Source: Symsagittifera roscoffensis (lineage: Eukaryota > Xenacoelomorpha > Acoela > Convolutidae). From it: a stretch of DNA of 64,000 nt. The first letter of the stretch is position 1; each line of letters opens with the position of its first letter. The stretch is from positions 34,123,090 to 34,187,089 of the forward strand of contig NC_087069.1 in assembly GCF_963678635.1 (NCBI RefSeq). Reading direction: 5' to 3'. Both the position numbers and the translations under genes were made by a program. The notes under the pieces are model-generated. The model ran no database searches. It was not told where the DNA came from and saw only the letters and a list, made by a program, of their open reading frames with translations. Positions 11,860-24,650 of this stretch are shown here, piece after piece.

Positions 11860-13910
11860 TGGTATGCATGGTTATGGGCAAAATAAAGTACAACGTACCC
11901 AAGGATACATCACACAGTTCAACTCTTGCCCCCCCCCCGTGGGTGACACCAAGTACGTCTCACATACTAAAAAGAGTACAAAACTTAAAACGGCGTATTG
12001 ATCGGCAAAACAAACCTACTTTAAACAAACCTACATTTAGCCTTATCCTAAAACACAAAAAACTGGAAAAAAATCTTCAAATAGCATTGACTGAAGATCA
12101 AGCATTTTATGAAGAAACAGTAACAAGCAGAAGACGATTCAGTGACTTACAAAAATACTCGTACAAAATAAATAGTTCCAGGCAATATCCACAAAGAATG
12201 TTTTACAAGGAAAATTCACTAGAGATGACACCCAAAAAGCTACATTTTTAACGAATTCTTCATCACTGTATATCAAAAGGAATCAAAATCTAATTCTCTC
12301 GCACGAAATACAAACTGTTCTTCTACAGAAGAAATCTGTACACAAATACACATTGAAGAAACCAAAATCGAATTTACTCTCAAATAGCTATTAACAAATA
12401 AAGCATCATCTTTTGATGATATAGGTACTATAATCCTAAAAAAACTTTCTGAAACTCTGTAAAATCCATCTATCTTCTCTTCCGCACATTCATTAACAAG
12501 CGGCTCTTCCCAACCTATTGGAAAACAAGTCCAGTGGCCCCAATTTTTAAAGAAAAGAACAAGGCGTCAGTTGAGTGCTACCGCCCAATAAGCCTTTTAT
12601 GCTCCGCCTCGAAGGTCTTCGAAAAAATTGTCCTTGATAATATTTACCCCAAAGTTCAACCTTTCTTGGAAAATGCACAATATGGCTTCCGGCAAAAAAA
12701 GTCAGCAGTACTACAAATGGTACAATTTTTGAGCAAAGTATATGAACTCTACGATGACAAAAATGTTCAAACACTATCAGTACTTTATCTAGATTTTTCT
12801 AAAGCCTTTGATAAAGTTCCTCATAGTATCCTAGTCGCTAAACTACGGAACATAGGTCTAGGCATTCAAATACAAGACATAATACAAAACTATCTAACAG
12901 ATAGACTGCAATTTGTGAATATCAATAAAAGTTCATCAACTCTGAAAGAATTAACTAGCGGTGTACCACAGGGCTCAATTCTTGGCCCTTTATTTTTTTA
13001 TCATATTCATTAATGACATTCCCAAATGCATTGAGAAATCCGATTGCTTTGGCTATTGTGACGATATGAAGATCTTGTCTACTGAAGAAATTCATCTGCA
13101 AAAAGACACGACAAATGTTGAAAAATGGTGCGAAAAAAATAAAATGCGGCTGAACGAAGATAATTGTAATCTATTAAACCTCAACGGGAAAGTTAAGCTA
13201 TTTAATACAAAAGTTGATACCGCAAAGACCCAAAAAGACATAAGTTTTTTAATGTGTGACAACTTTTCGTGGGCAGTAAATGCTGAAAATCGCATATCAA
13301 AACCAATGGGAGCTTTTTACAAAATCAAATGGAATATCTCGAAAAAAGAATCATTTAAGTCAAAATTAAACTTATACTGTGGATACATTGTACCAATCAT
13401 AAGCTATGCGTCGCAAAACTGGTATCCGAACAAAACAGAACTAAGACAACTAGAAAGAGTACAAAAACTAGCGACTTCTTGGATTACAAATAACTTCAAA
13501 ATGAGTTATACTGAAAGACTGAAATTTTTAAAGCTCCTTCCACTCTCAATGTACTTTGAATAACACGACATATTGTACTTAGTTTCACTACTAAAAATAA
13601 ATATGATTTTTATTTGAATACAATCATTCATAAAAACGAATCACGAGCGAGACAAGCAACATGTGGTGAGATTGCTGTTAAAGCAACAAGACTGAAAAAA
13701 TCAAATGAAAATTTTTAGGTACGTTCTAATACGCTATACAACTATTTTAGCCAAATTGTGGACTTCGAAAATCGAGATTATGACAGCCTGAAAATATCTC
13801 TAACAATTACGTATTGGAATTTCTGCAGCAAAAATTTTGCAGAGAACAACTTTTGTATGCGGAGAATTCTTTGCTGGTGTGGAAACTGCAACCCACCGGG
13901 AAAAATTACG
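11860..13910 (+). mobile_element. CR1/Jockey-like LINE, RT to C-terminus (frameshifted)
   Basis: Non-LTR retrotransposon ORF2 remnant. 11859-12251 encodes the connector before RT. 12360-13013 carries RT motifs including PIFKEKNKASVECYRPISLL, LDFSKAFDKVPH and SGVPQGSILGP. 12961-13563 continues in another frame with the motif C region, where FxDD reads YCDD, and the thumb. The two frames are joined across a T-run at about 12990-12996, where one extra T explains the shift. After a stop at 13561 the family's C-terminal region is still readable to about 13905 and ends in a Cys-rich RILCWCGNC motif, which is also present in the minus-strand copy at 54645. No apurinic endonuclease domain is seen, so the element is 5'-truncated. 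It is inactive. Confidence 0.8.
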
Positions 13911-14249
13911 AACTTATAAACGAGGGTTCAAAACCCATAGAGAAATCCTAAAGCCTACCCTAATACTACTACACCCATTCCACCCAGTTTGCATGGCAAC
14001 GTCAAAAGCTCCCATCGTGGATCGTCAATCTCGACGTTGAAGATCAACTACAGTGTGTTCCGGATACTCTCATCGAAACGGTCAAGGGTATCTGGAAAAG
14101 GCGCCAATTAAAAGAAACAGGTATTATGTCAGCCCGAATACGTTGTAAATTTAAATTAAACAACCGTTTTCGCGCAATTTTAGTCATCAACATGTTTTAA
14201 AACATAAATAAAGTTTGTAATAAGTGATCTACAATCACGAACTTTCTTT
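13911..14249. other. Short spacer with a degenerate PLE 3' motif
   Basis: No gene. On the minus strand at about 14155-14200 the string TGATGACTAAAATTGCGCGAAAACG resembles the hammerhead-like core found at PLE 3' ends, with the first C of CUGAUGA lost. It lies about 60 bases from the 3' end of the REL LINE copy that follows. Confidence 0.35.
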
Positions 14250-17200
14250 TTTTAGGTAATCAGAAGCTCAAAAGTATAATAGTAACCGAAGTTACAGTCA
14301 GTATTCCCTTTATCACGTATTTCAGTCAAAATCCGTGGAATTTTCTATATATGGAAGTGCTAATGATAAAAGAGGGAGATTCTCTGTTTTAAAAAGTTGC
14401 GTGCTCTGGTTTCCTCAGTGCATATGCTTGAGTTCTGACAAAGTTTTCTCAAAAAAATACTGTGCAGGGGCCGGCCGCACCCTGAATCACAAAATCTAGT
14501 GGGTGAAAAAGATATCATCATCTACTAGATCTTTATACTTGTCATTTTTCGCTCTTCCGCTTCAGCGGCAGCCGTACCAGCATTACAAGTAGACCCAGCA
14601 CTAATCCTACTAGGAGCTAAGGAGTCTACTACTGTTACATGCTACAAGAGCTGCTTACCAGCAGTCATTGAACGAGCGTCAAACCGTCTGGTCGCTTCTG
14701 ATCGGTCCTGTAGAGGTGTCGTGGTTCTAAAACAGACGGAATGTGAGTAGATAGAAGGAAATTCAGGTTTGAATGCCTAGAGAATCTATCCGCACTTTTG
14801 AGGAAAGAAAGACCATGCTAACCATCTTCGTTGTTGGTTCGACAATCGCTCGACAAGAAAGACCATGGTTCGACAAGAAAGACCATGCTAACCATCGAGT
14901 TGTTGGTTCGACAATTCTAATTTTAAGTTTTTGCACGGGATGACGTTCAACCATTGGTAGCAAATTTATCTTGGAACGCGTTGAATCTTTTTAGGTCCGC
15001 TGGTTCGAGTCGTAAAATCAAGTCTGCAATTTCGCTGTCAGAAATTGGATCTGTCTAATTTTTTTTGATTTCGTTTTCTCGAGCCATTCCAATTTTTCGC
15101 AGTTCAAACTACCGTTTAAGCGCATCATCATAGGTTCCATCCACAAGCTCCAAAGCAAAGATTTCGCTTGAGGCGTTTTTCGCTCCTACTGCTGAGGCTA
15201 AGAAAGCGGGTAAAGCTAGTAGACGAGCGGAAGAAAAGCCCAAGCCACCTTTGGCTGCCGAGAGAACTGCTTGCAAAAACTGGTTATCATCCAACTTCAC
15301 ATTAGTGACCTTGAATAACGAATTTCCTAAAAATTTGTCATAGCGTTCCAAAATATCATTTTTTGCAAAAAACAAGGGCTCGTACTTAAAAAAGGAGTTT
15401 TGGCATGTTAAAGCAATTTTTCAGGAGGTAAAAATCATAATGAGCGTCTAGTTTGTCAATGACATCCAAGATTTTTTTAAGCTCTTTAATTTTTTTGTCG
15501 CGCATTTCTTTTCGGCAAATTTTGCCGATTGGAGATCCTAAAATGAGGAATTCTTTTTCTTTTTTATCTTTATTTTGAGGCATTTTTTTTGAAATTTTGT
15601 TAAGATTGAACTATACTGTGTACTCGTAGTCGGTCCCAAAAACAAAGTTCAAACTTCTCAGTGTTCAAGCTCAGACCGTAAGTTTGTTCCAATTTCAGAG
15701 TTTTTTAAGGTCTCGCAGTTCTACATTATAGTCGTCGGCTAAGTTTTCATCATGTAAACGTTAGATGTTAATTTTCGACTTCAACTGTTTGACTATGGTA
15801 TGAACTGTTTCCGGGGTTCAATGGGTTCAATTATACAAGTCGGTGTGTTTTGAAAAAACATGCTTCAGCATTGTTTCTCTATTTAGAGAGTTAAAGGCTT
15901 TCTTAAAATCTAGTTTTAAAGGAACATTGCGTTTGGATTGTCGTCGCAATTAGGTTTCAAAAGGAGGGTGCAGCTATTTCTGCTCCTCGTTTGGTACCGC
16001 ATCTTACGTGTACGTTTCCGAAAAAAATTTGTCAACCGGAGCGTTTTCTCAGCGTTTTGTCTTTGGCAATCGATCTCAACCCTCCGTCATTCTTTATGAG
16101 GGCGATAAGCTTTGCGCCAAAAAAGTCCTGAGGGTTCGGGTATTTTGCCATCTCCAATGAGGTTTATCAACTTAGTAATCGATTTCAGAAAATTCAGTTC
16201 TGCACTGCCATTCGAGTTATTAACAAGATCTTTAAAAAATCGAGGAACTATTTTATCAGGACCTGCTGCTGATCCGCTCGGAAAGGACATAATCGCTTTG
16301 TATAGGTCGAATTCGGTTACAAAAAATATAAAAACTTTCTGGATTTTGAGATGCAAGTTTGGCTCGCTGAGGGTGCTTAGACAACATTTTTTGATAGTTA
16401 TCAGTTGAAAATGGAGCAATTTTGTCATTCGAAGCAGCAAACCTTATCCCTTCCTTTATATATCCTTCATCGAGCCTTCTACTCATTAGCTTTATTATCT
16501 GCTCGAGGTATTCAGAGGCGGGCTTGAAACTTGGGGGTGGGGTTTTGGAAGTGACACATCATTTGCTCCATTTTTTTTTATTTATCAAAGAGCTCATGCT
16601 TCTGGTCTGTTTGCATCCTCCACTTCTTTTTGGTTGCTGCAAAAAACAATAACAACGATAAAAAAATTAGTCATTTTGTAACATCTTCTACATTGCAGAA
16701 GATGTCATTTATTTTGTCCGACAGACTTTTCGTCAAGGGAACACGCGAGTCTTTTGGTATTCTCTTGAGTATTCGGACATTTGAGATACTGTATTAACAT
16801 AATTGTCTAGCAATAAATCATTACCTACTGTTGCTTTATTAACAAAATTTACATCGAACTAGTTTCGTCTAGAGTCGCTAAGAGAACATTTTACACAACT
16901 GATATGATACCAACTAGAGCAGTCTCATCTTATCCAGTTTATCAGTCCTGAAAGTTTTGAACAATCTTTGCTTGTATACTCTTTATTGTTTTTCCTCATC
17001 TTGACGCAGCATAAGCGTAAAAAAAGGATTTTGACTGGACTTAAGGGGATTGAACTAACCGATGATAAGCGGTTATGGGAATTTTATAAATCAGCAAATA
17101 AAAAAATAAAAGACCATTAAATTAACTTAGTTTTTAAAATAGAACTAGAAAATTTAGAAACAAGGATCTCACATTAGATCTCACCCGAGCTTAGTAGGTC

Positions 17201-17365
17201 TAGCGGTGAACCACCAGACTCTTCAAGCAAAATCCAGTTTCTCTCCTCACCAGAGAAAGCCACTTGACAGGACTGTCTCTAAAATCCCTCAGAGGGTTCT
17301 CCACAAACAGGCCTAAATATGAATTATACCAAATATATTTAATAAGTTTATCATAACAATTAGGC
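14250..17365 (-). mobile_element. REL-type LINE, copy A (decayed)
   Basis: A minus-strand copy of the element that is intact at 50605-54092; the two align from their 3' ends (14257 and 50605) to their 5' ends (17365 and 54092). The reading frame is broken into short pieces (15109-15375, 15386-15583, 16087-16440 and 16256-16486) by stops and indels. Part of the zinc-knuckle region (14805-14925) is replaced by a short local repetition of an AAGAAAGACCATG unit. The A-tail at the 3' end (plus-strand T-run before 14257) is only about 7 bases long, against about 24 in copy B, consistent with greater age. It keeps the GAC-rich 5' region also seen in copy B. Confidence 0.88.
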
Positions 17366-17744
17366 TAAAAACACAATTTACTGAAACTTATTTCGCGCTC
17401 CTGATGAGCTCTAAGGTTTGTAAAAGAGGGTGCAGATTGCACCGAAATGTTCAATTTATCGAAAAATCAATAAGCGCTTTTGTAGAGGAAGGGCGGCTAA
17501 GATAAATTAACATTACGATGATGCATTTAATGCTTATGTACGACTTCTCTGATAAAATGATACGGTTTGCTGATATATTTGCATTTTTATAACGCTGGTG
17601 TGGCCATATTCAGCTTGTGCACTGGCCGTTATAAGACGGTAGGGCCTTTTTTGTAACTTAGTTTTCACTTTTTGCATAATAACTAGTATGAAAACAAACT
17701 GAAAACTCCCGCTGAATTGTTTCTGTGTTTTTCTTTTTCCTAGT
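17366..17744. other. Spacer without a supported feature
   Basis: AT-rich sequence between the LINE 5' end and PLE debris. No coding or structural signal that I can support. Confidence 0.4.
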
Positions 17745-17885
17745 TTTCAATTCTCAAATTCTCAGCGTTACTTCCTGTTTTTTGAACTGTAGCTTCATTG
17801 TCAGCTCCCTGCTTCTAAATTCGTCGCAGGTGTTGAGTCCTGGCTTCTTTTCAACAACCCATGAAACACTGCTTTTACTGGAAAC
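17745..17885 (-). pseudogene. PLE C-terminal tail fragment
   Basis: Read on the minus strand this encodes KPGLNTCDEFRSRELTMKL, the conserved last residues of the PLE endonuclease ORF (compare NTRDEFRSRELTLK at the end of copy 2). Upstream sequence to about 18060 is too decayed to read confidently. Confidence 0.7.
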
Positions 17886-18159
17886 AAGATCTGCAGCCAT
17901 TAACTGTTTTCTGACAGCAACCAATTACAGGGTTGCTGGTGTGGCAGTTTATAGTTTTTTAATTCAAATTTTGACAAACCATCAAAAGGTCAAATCTCGG
18001 AAACTTCATAGCCATTCAAATTTGGGGCAAGATTCACGTTTCTTGAGAGTACCATGACAATAACGTTGTCTCATTTTTGTTTGTCCAAGTGTGGGTAGGA
18101 AGTCGGAACAGTTTTAGGGTAAAGTCAAGAGAGAGAGAGAGAAAAAGAAAGTTACGAAT

Positions 18160-20110
18160 AGTTTAGCTCATTTGTGCATCATCGGGTTTATAAGTTTTAA
18201 AATTGTTTAAAATGGTCGTCGAAAATGAAAAGTCATAAGACAATGGGGATACGAATTAAAGAAAATTCAACCAATCAGAAGTTTGAAAGTTCGAGAATCG
18301 AGCCAAAACTACATATTGATTAGTTCATCAATCTTGAGTTTCTGAGACGTTCTAGTAAATTTTATTTTTTAATTAAATTAAATTCGAACTTATTTTTTCG
18401 ATACGTCTCATTTTCCAATTTCGAAGCAAGTCAGTTTTAAATTTCGAAACTTATTTCTTTAATTTATGAATTAGCCGGAAATTTGTTTCCGGAACTATAA
18501 TCTAAGGCTCATTTCCCTGATCCTCAAATGATCGCGCGTGCTTATTCTCGGTCTCTCTTTCCAGATAGGGAAGTGCTTATGATTTCAGTAGCTTTACATT
18601 GGTGTTAGCTCGGTCAATAACCTCCCATGAATTTCCCGTGCTCGCGTCCTCATTTTCACACTGCCTTAGATATTGTTTTACAGGTGAGCCCTCTTTTCAG
18701 TGTTTAACAATAATTGTTTCTAGTGGTTAGATGTGAAACCGTTTGGCGAACAAAGGCGGAGTTGCATCCAACATATGAAATTTTGCAAACCACTTTTGAT
18801 TATGGTTCTCGCGAAAAAGAAGACTTCAAGATTGACAGGCAGATTTTCAGCTTTCTGTTGTTTTGAAAACAATTGGTGCCATGATTATGTTTCACACTTT
18901 TTTTTTTGCAAAAATCAGACTTTCAATGCCTCAAAACAGCACCCAGATTTAGTGTGTCTGTTTTATCGATACCTCCTTGTTAAAGGTTCTAGCTATGGCT
19001 CTTTTCGATTTTTCCTTTCACGAGTCTGTCAAGGGTCCTTGATGCGATATTGTTAGTCCAAGATTCTGGTTATTGGTTGTCTACCCATTGTTTTCTAGAT
19101 ACTTTCATGGCATCGTCGTAGTTATTTCAAGCTGAAGTGCTTCAAAAAATTCGATGATTCGCACCTTCTATTACGTTTATCTTATAATGGAGTGGAGCGC
19201 AGTACTCAAAAATAAAGAATTATCTGTATCAGTTGGTGTCTAATAACATCCAGAAGTTACATTTATACGTGTGTCCACATAAACATTGATGTCAAGAAAG
19301 GCCAAATTTGTTTTCTTGTTAGCGTTTTCTAAAGTAAACTGCAGATTATAGTGTAATTGATTTGCATCGTTTAAAAAAATTTTCCGGATACTTTTTTAGT
19401 GTTCTCACGATTTCAGTGTCCTTTGATTGTTGGTGCCGTTTTTTTTAACTCAAAGCATGAACAGCAAAATAAAACAAAACTATCCATAACTCTGTATTCA
19501 AATTTAAAGCTTACTACTTTTTTGATGGAACCATTTTAGACAGTTTTCATTCACAACTTTTTTCTGTCTATACGTAATTTTTTCCTACCTTCTGGACAAA
19601 TGCCATTTAGATCTTCCAATGGCTTGCAAAATTTCAGAATCTCTTTTTTCACATCAAGTCCGACATCTTTCATCCACAAAATTGCCAGTATGACTACAAG
19701 AGAGGCCTCCATAGCCAAACCATCTTTCTGTGTATACCACATATCATTGCACTGAAAGTGCACCTGATCTACAGCAAAGTTTAGCAATCTCATCATAGTA
19801 TTGCGTGCAAGGTCTTAAGGTTTCTCTTGCTCATAAGGTTTTCTGATTGCAGTGTCGATGGCCTCTTTGAGTTGAATATTGGTGTACAAACTGTTAACAT
19901 CTGAAAAAATGATGTTCCCCTCAGATTCTAGTTTAACCTAATGAATAACTTCCCTTGGTTCTTGTGTGTTTGTTTCTTTGTTCGCTCCCTCAATTTTATC
20001 AGAAAATTTGGCCAATTTTTTGTTCAAGTCCTCATATGAAGTTCCAGGCAGAGATAGAGCAGGATGCAGTGGTATGCATTTCTAGTGTACTTTTGCTAAA
20101 ACTCAATGTT
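18160..20110 (-). mobile_element. Penelope-like retroelement, copy 3 (heavily decayed)
   Basis: The minus strand reads, from right to left, LPGTSYEDLNK (about 20040), the TNIQLKEAID block, MMRLLNFAVDQVHFQCNDMWY with DGLAMEAS in the one longer frame (19551-19796), the start of the PHD insertion (NGICPEGRKK), then EYCAPLHYK and the RKQWVDNQ block near 19100-19200, SWEVIDRANTNVKLL near 18640, and the ERPRISTRD-like tail at about 18540. A degenerate hammerhead-like core, CCGATGATGCACAAA, follows at about 18165-18190, in the expected 3' position. It is full of stops. It is a different subfamily from copies 1 and 2. A short GA repeat lies at 18129-18142. Confidence 0.75.
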
Positions 20111-20845
20111 AAAGTCAAAGTTAATTCTTGAATTTATTTGAAAATATATGATTTCTGAGAACTGACATCATTAATTAACGATAATGACACTAAGACAAAC
20201 GATTTGTCAGGTGGTAGAAACTCGTTATAAACAATTGTCAAGATTATATGACAAGAATATAGGAGCAAAACTGAGAAGATCCCTTATCTTGCTCAGCTAA
20301 TAATAGCGATAGTTAACTTGGCGTTAATAGTTGTAAGAGCTATATAGCGAAAAAGAAATTTGTCCAAAAACATGTGCATTCACTGCAGACATGGAAGCGC
20401 AGCCATCCATGAAGGGTCTGGGAAAAAAAGATTATTTGCAATAGACGTTGTAAGAGATCAAAATATAATGCCAGGTCTACTTTGTAAGAAAAAACAATTC
20501 ATCCTTTGGTGTTTTTCATATCTTATAAAACCACTTTTAGTTTTTCAGCAAAAACTGGGGAATTAACTGCTAAAGATGCAAGGCAAAGTGAAAAAGAAGC
20601 GTTTTTCACGTGCAAGTTTTAACAAACAGGAAGCTACTACGTAATTAGAAAAAGTTCAAAAAAGATATAGGTTATATTTTTTAGCATTCAGCAAGAGAAA
20701 CGGAAAAAGGAAAAAACTTAATTTTAAAAAAATTGCCGCCGGGTTATCACTTTGAAAAAAGCTGAGATTTATTGTATATACATCAAGGCACAAAAAACAG
20801 TCAAATTTGCGAGCATATTTTTTGCTCACAAAAACTAGCTGTGCA
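20111..20845. other. Spacer without a supported gene
   Basis: AT-rich sequence. The 68-codon frame at 20360-20566 has no recognisable domain. The segment ends at the left boundary of the tandem duplication. Confidence 0.4.
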
Positions 20846-21399
20846 AGTCACAATTGTTAGCAATGAGTCGCATAAAAGCTTTATTAGTATAATAATAAGT
20901 AGAGAAATATATCGCAACTACACTCTCCTTATGTGCAATAGAGTCTAATCTAAAACTTTCGGATCCTGGGTATTCGCAATAATTGGGTTTGATTCCAATG
21001 CCTATTGATATTAGAGCTGCAGGTAAAAAACACGCAGCTTTGAATGTTTTTCTTTAAAAAAAATCAAAAAGAAACAAATGTTTCTTTAGAGGCATTTTCC
21101 ATTAAAATGAAAAAGATTTTAAAAACCACGAAAAGTTGAATTAGTGAAAGCCTGGAATCTGATTACATGATCTCGAAATTACTCGATTCTGATAGTCTGA
21201 TTTTCTCCGTTTGTTACGAAAATTTTTTCTTTCTTTTTTTTCTTCTATATTTTGCTCGCTTACTGGAACATACAATTGAAAGTATAGATTTTCTAATAAC
21301 TTTTTTTTGGGAATTTTCAAATGTCCCTTTTTTAGGTGCCATCTAATGTATCTGATTTTGGTACAAACTAAACCCCCACTGTTTTTACATGCTGCCGTT

Positions 21400-24300
21400 C
21401 AATGGGAATGAGGAAGTGAAATCTAGGTTCTGTGACAAATATTGCAGGAGAGCCGATGCAGCACGACATCCACAAATCTGTGTTCGAGGAGATGTTTTTT
21501 GTCCAGAAGGAAATTTTTGTACTCAAATTCAACAGGAAATGCATTTCCATTAAATAGAAGCAGCAGGTAAGGTCTACACCTAATTCAACCAAATTCGTAT
21601 CTTGCGAGTATACTTTCTAGCTTTTGTTCACTTCAACGTCATCACAAGAAAAATTCTGGGTTAAAAGCGAGGAAAACGAGTGATTCTGATGCTGATTTGA
21701 ATAAAATTTTGAAAAACGAGGAGGATTGTGAACAAATCCAATTTGAGTTGAATGCCTGCCAACAATTCTTGACAGACGCCGAGATGAATGAAAGCTGCCA
21801 AAAGGTTTTAAATTGTCAACTTCTCAAACAAGATCCTAAACTAGTTAAAGAAAACTTGGATCAAGTCTTACAAAAAACTTGATTGCGCAGCCAAAATCAA
21901 CCTTGCCCTGGTACGTGTACTCCATAAAATAGAAACAGGCGATTATCGTTATTTGGTTCATTAAAAGAAAGTAATTTAAAAAAATATGATTGTACAAAAG
22001 AAAGAGAGAAAATAGAAAATGGCAGTTCAAATAAATCCCTTTTGTTACAACTTTCGCCCTATTACTTAAAAATATACCTTTGTTATGTCCAGATTCAGTG
22101 ATTCCCATAACACTTCTGAAAAACGATCAAGTTAACTGTTTGATTTCGGACTCGCGGAAGAATCCAAGCAAGAACATCTTGGTTTGTTTCGAGCCCCTGC
22201 TGGTAATTTGCGCAGAACAACTAATTTTGAAATATCCAGCTCGAACAATGTTAATGATTTCCTTGAAAAGATGGGACGCAATCCGAGACAATTTGTGGAG
22301 TATCGATGGATAAAAGCCAACAGTTGAAAATATAGTAGAGACAAACGTTGAACATGGAGATTTTGTAAGCGAATTAAGCTAGAAGAAGTATCGGTAAATA
22401 GGAAAACAGTGAGGCTTCTACTTCATGTCAATTAAACTTCTTCAAATGCATTCTATCCGAATCTGGCGATAATTTTTTCACATGATTTCAAGCGTCATTT
22501 TCTTTGTCGCAAAAATTGAGTCAAAAACATTTACTCCAAAATTGTTCACAAATTACGAGAGAGGTAATTTGAAAAAAATTGATGGATTCAATATTGAGTA
22601 CACCAAAGAGAAAATTTGATTCAAATATTTTGCCCTTGTTGACTTTGATTCTATAAGTGTACCTGCCAAAGAGTTGAGTTCGACAGAAACAATAACCTAG
22701 ATTGAAAGATTGAAAAGCCTGAGCGCATTTTAGTATCAATTTTATCCAATTTGATCGAGTAACCCATATTTTATGTAAAAACATGCACAACACCTCATTA
22801 ATGAATTTGTTTCAAACTTCGAATGTTGGCTGCAAAAAAATGAAGTGTATTTGTGATCAGATTTTCCTGAAAAACCAAATAACAGTAAAAAAGAACTACA
22901 GACGATTTGCAGCGTTCTATACAAACAACGTAGGTTCAACAAAAAGATGAGCGTGCCAAGTACGAGAAAAAAAACGATGGCATCCACTCAATTTCTCAGG
23001 ATTCAATGGAAAATAAATGACTGATTTGATGAAACATATCGAGAGGTACACTAACTCCTTGCCAGTATTTGCTTTCAAAAGTGGTCGGTTCGGAATAAAC
23101 ATCGTCAAATCATATCTGATCCCCTGACTAATCAAGCGAAAAGCAATTAAACCATATGTTTTCAAAAATTCAATTTGTTTTTTTGTTCAGATTTAGAGAC
23201 ATGTAAATTCTCGACATTTTGAAGGTGTTGAGTGAAGCTTCTACTTAAGAATCTGTACCAAAAGCTTGCAAAGACTGTGAGATGAAAGGATACTTTCCAT
23301 ACGAGTGATTTGATGCTCCCAATAAGCTCGAAGACCAACACCCACAGCAGTTTGATTTTACAGTAAATTGAAAACAGCAACTCTCTCGATAAAGCTTATG
23401 ATGATTTTCAGAAATTGATCAAAACTGGGTTAATTGAAGAGCAAGCCCTGAAAAAACTCGGGCTTGAAACCAAACCAATTGCAGGACTGGAAAACCAGAA
23501 CTACCAGAAATCCATCTGAGAAAGGGAAAAGTTGACAACAATTCCCGATTTTCTACAGTAGTGTATCACAATGATGCCCTTCCTACCCTTGAAACTATGG
23601 TGAAAAAGATCAATTTCTATCAGCTTAAAGAGTTAGACATTATATAAATCTGATGCACGCTACCGAATCTAGCGTCTACCTAATTCAACCGACTATGAGT
23701 TTTAATCCTTCTTCTCGAATGATAGCGAGTTACTTGAAAAAAACGGGAACATATGACAGAAGGTCTCTCAATTGTTTTCACGAGGTAAACAGTAGCAAAC
23801 GAGACGTTAATCCAAAGTTCAAATAACTTGTGTTTAATAATTATTGGATCATTGGATTGATAGGTGTCAATTCTATTCTGACTTATATACGAGATGAGAC
23901 TACAACAAAAGAACACAAAATTTTCCTTCAAGGCAAATCAAGTTTTTACGTCTAAAAATTCGGTCATTTCATAACTTCAAGCAACCGCACCTCAAAGAAA
24001 ACTTTGAAAACTACCACGCAACAGAAATTTTAAAAAAAAACTGTTCGCTTCAGTGTTGATGGATATTGTTACCATTGTAAGTTGGTTTTAAGCAATGGGA
24101 TGTTATTTTCATTTCTGTCCGTGTCATGAAGTTAGACTTAGCCTTAGGGTTGAGGATATCAATGGAGGAACCAAGAAAAAAGAAACCAAAAAGCTTCGAA
24201 AAAAATCCATTCGAAAAAAAAGATACTTCTTTGAACAAATCAGGGACTGTAGTAGTTGGGAAAAAAGAATCTACAAAAAAAGAGCACACAACAGAAAGTT

Positions 24301-24650
24301 GATGAGAATACTGAGACCACTCGTAGCGTATGCAAGGATCAGGAAAAAAGCCGATATTGCAATGACTCAAAAAATCTCCCGGAGAAGACACCAGAGTTAT
24401 ATTTGACTAGGAGAAGGCTGGTAAAAGCCGACTCCGTAGTGTGCGCATCTCAGTTGAGAGCCTTCGAATTTTTTTTTTACAAATTCGCGAATCTACAGGT
24501 TGATTGGATTATTTGGTTCGTCTTCAGAAAGCCTGCAACGCTGCACTATAAGCAGTTTAATTTCTCAGGAGAAGCTAAATGGAGAAGACGCGAAGAAGCT
24601 AGGCCGAGACGACGCAAAGAGAATTGAGCCAATTTGATAATTGAAAAACA
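21400..24650 (+). pseudogene. Decayed family-B (protein-primed type) DNA polymerase-like gene, unit 1
   Basis: Across many frameshifts and stops the plus strand keeps short blocks in the order expected for the N-terminal and exonuclease part of a Maverick/adintovirus-like DNA polymerase B. They are a Cys-rich segment (about 21430-21530), an acidic Cys-containing segment (21697-21882), FALVDFDSISVPAKELSST with an exonuclease-I-like DFD at 22641-22649, PVFAFKSGRFGINIVKSYL at about 23065-23115 (Exo II-like), KGYFPYE (23285), LPTLETMVKKINFY (23580) and a DGYCYHC plus HFCPC zinc-like block (24060-24130). The open frame 24095-24406 is the one that continues these. I do not see the palm motifs, so the C-terminal half is absent or unreadable. 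It is an old inactive copy. The family assignment is from motif order and should be tested. Confidence 0.5.

Noticed and set aside
24256-24627. 123-codon plus-strand frame in tandem unit 1 (and 30475-30855 in unit 2)
   Set aside because: It overlaps the polymerase-like HFCPC frame, which carries the recognisable motifs; the other frame is a shadow opened by A-runs.
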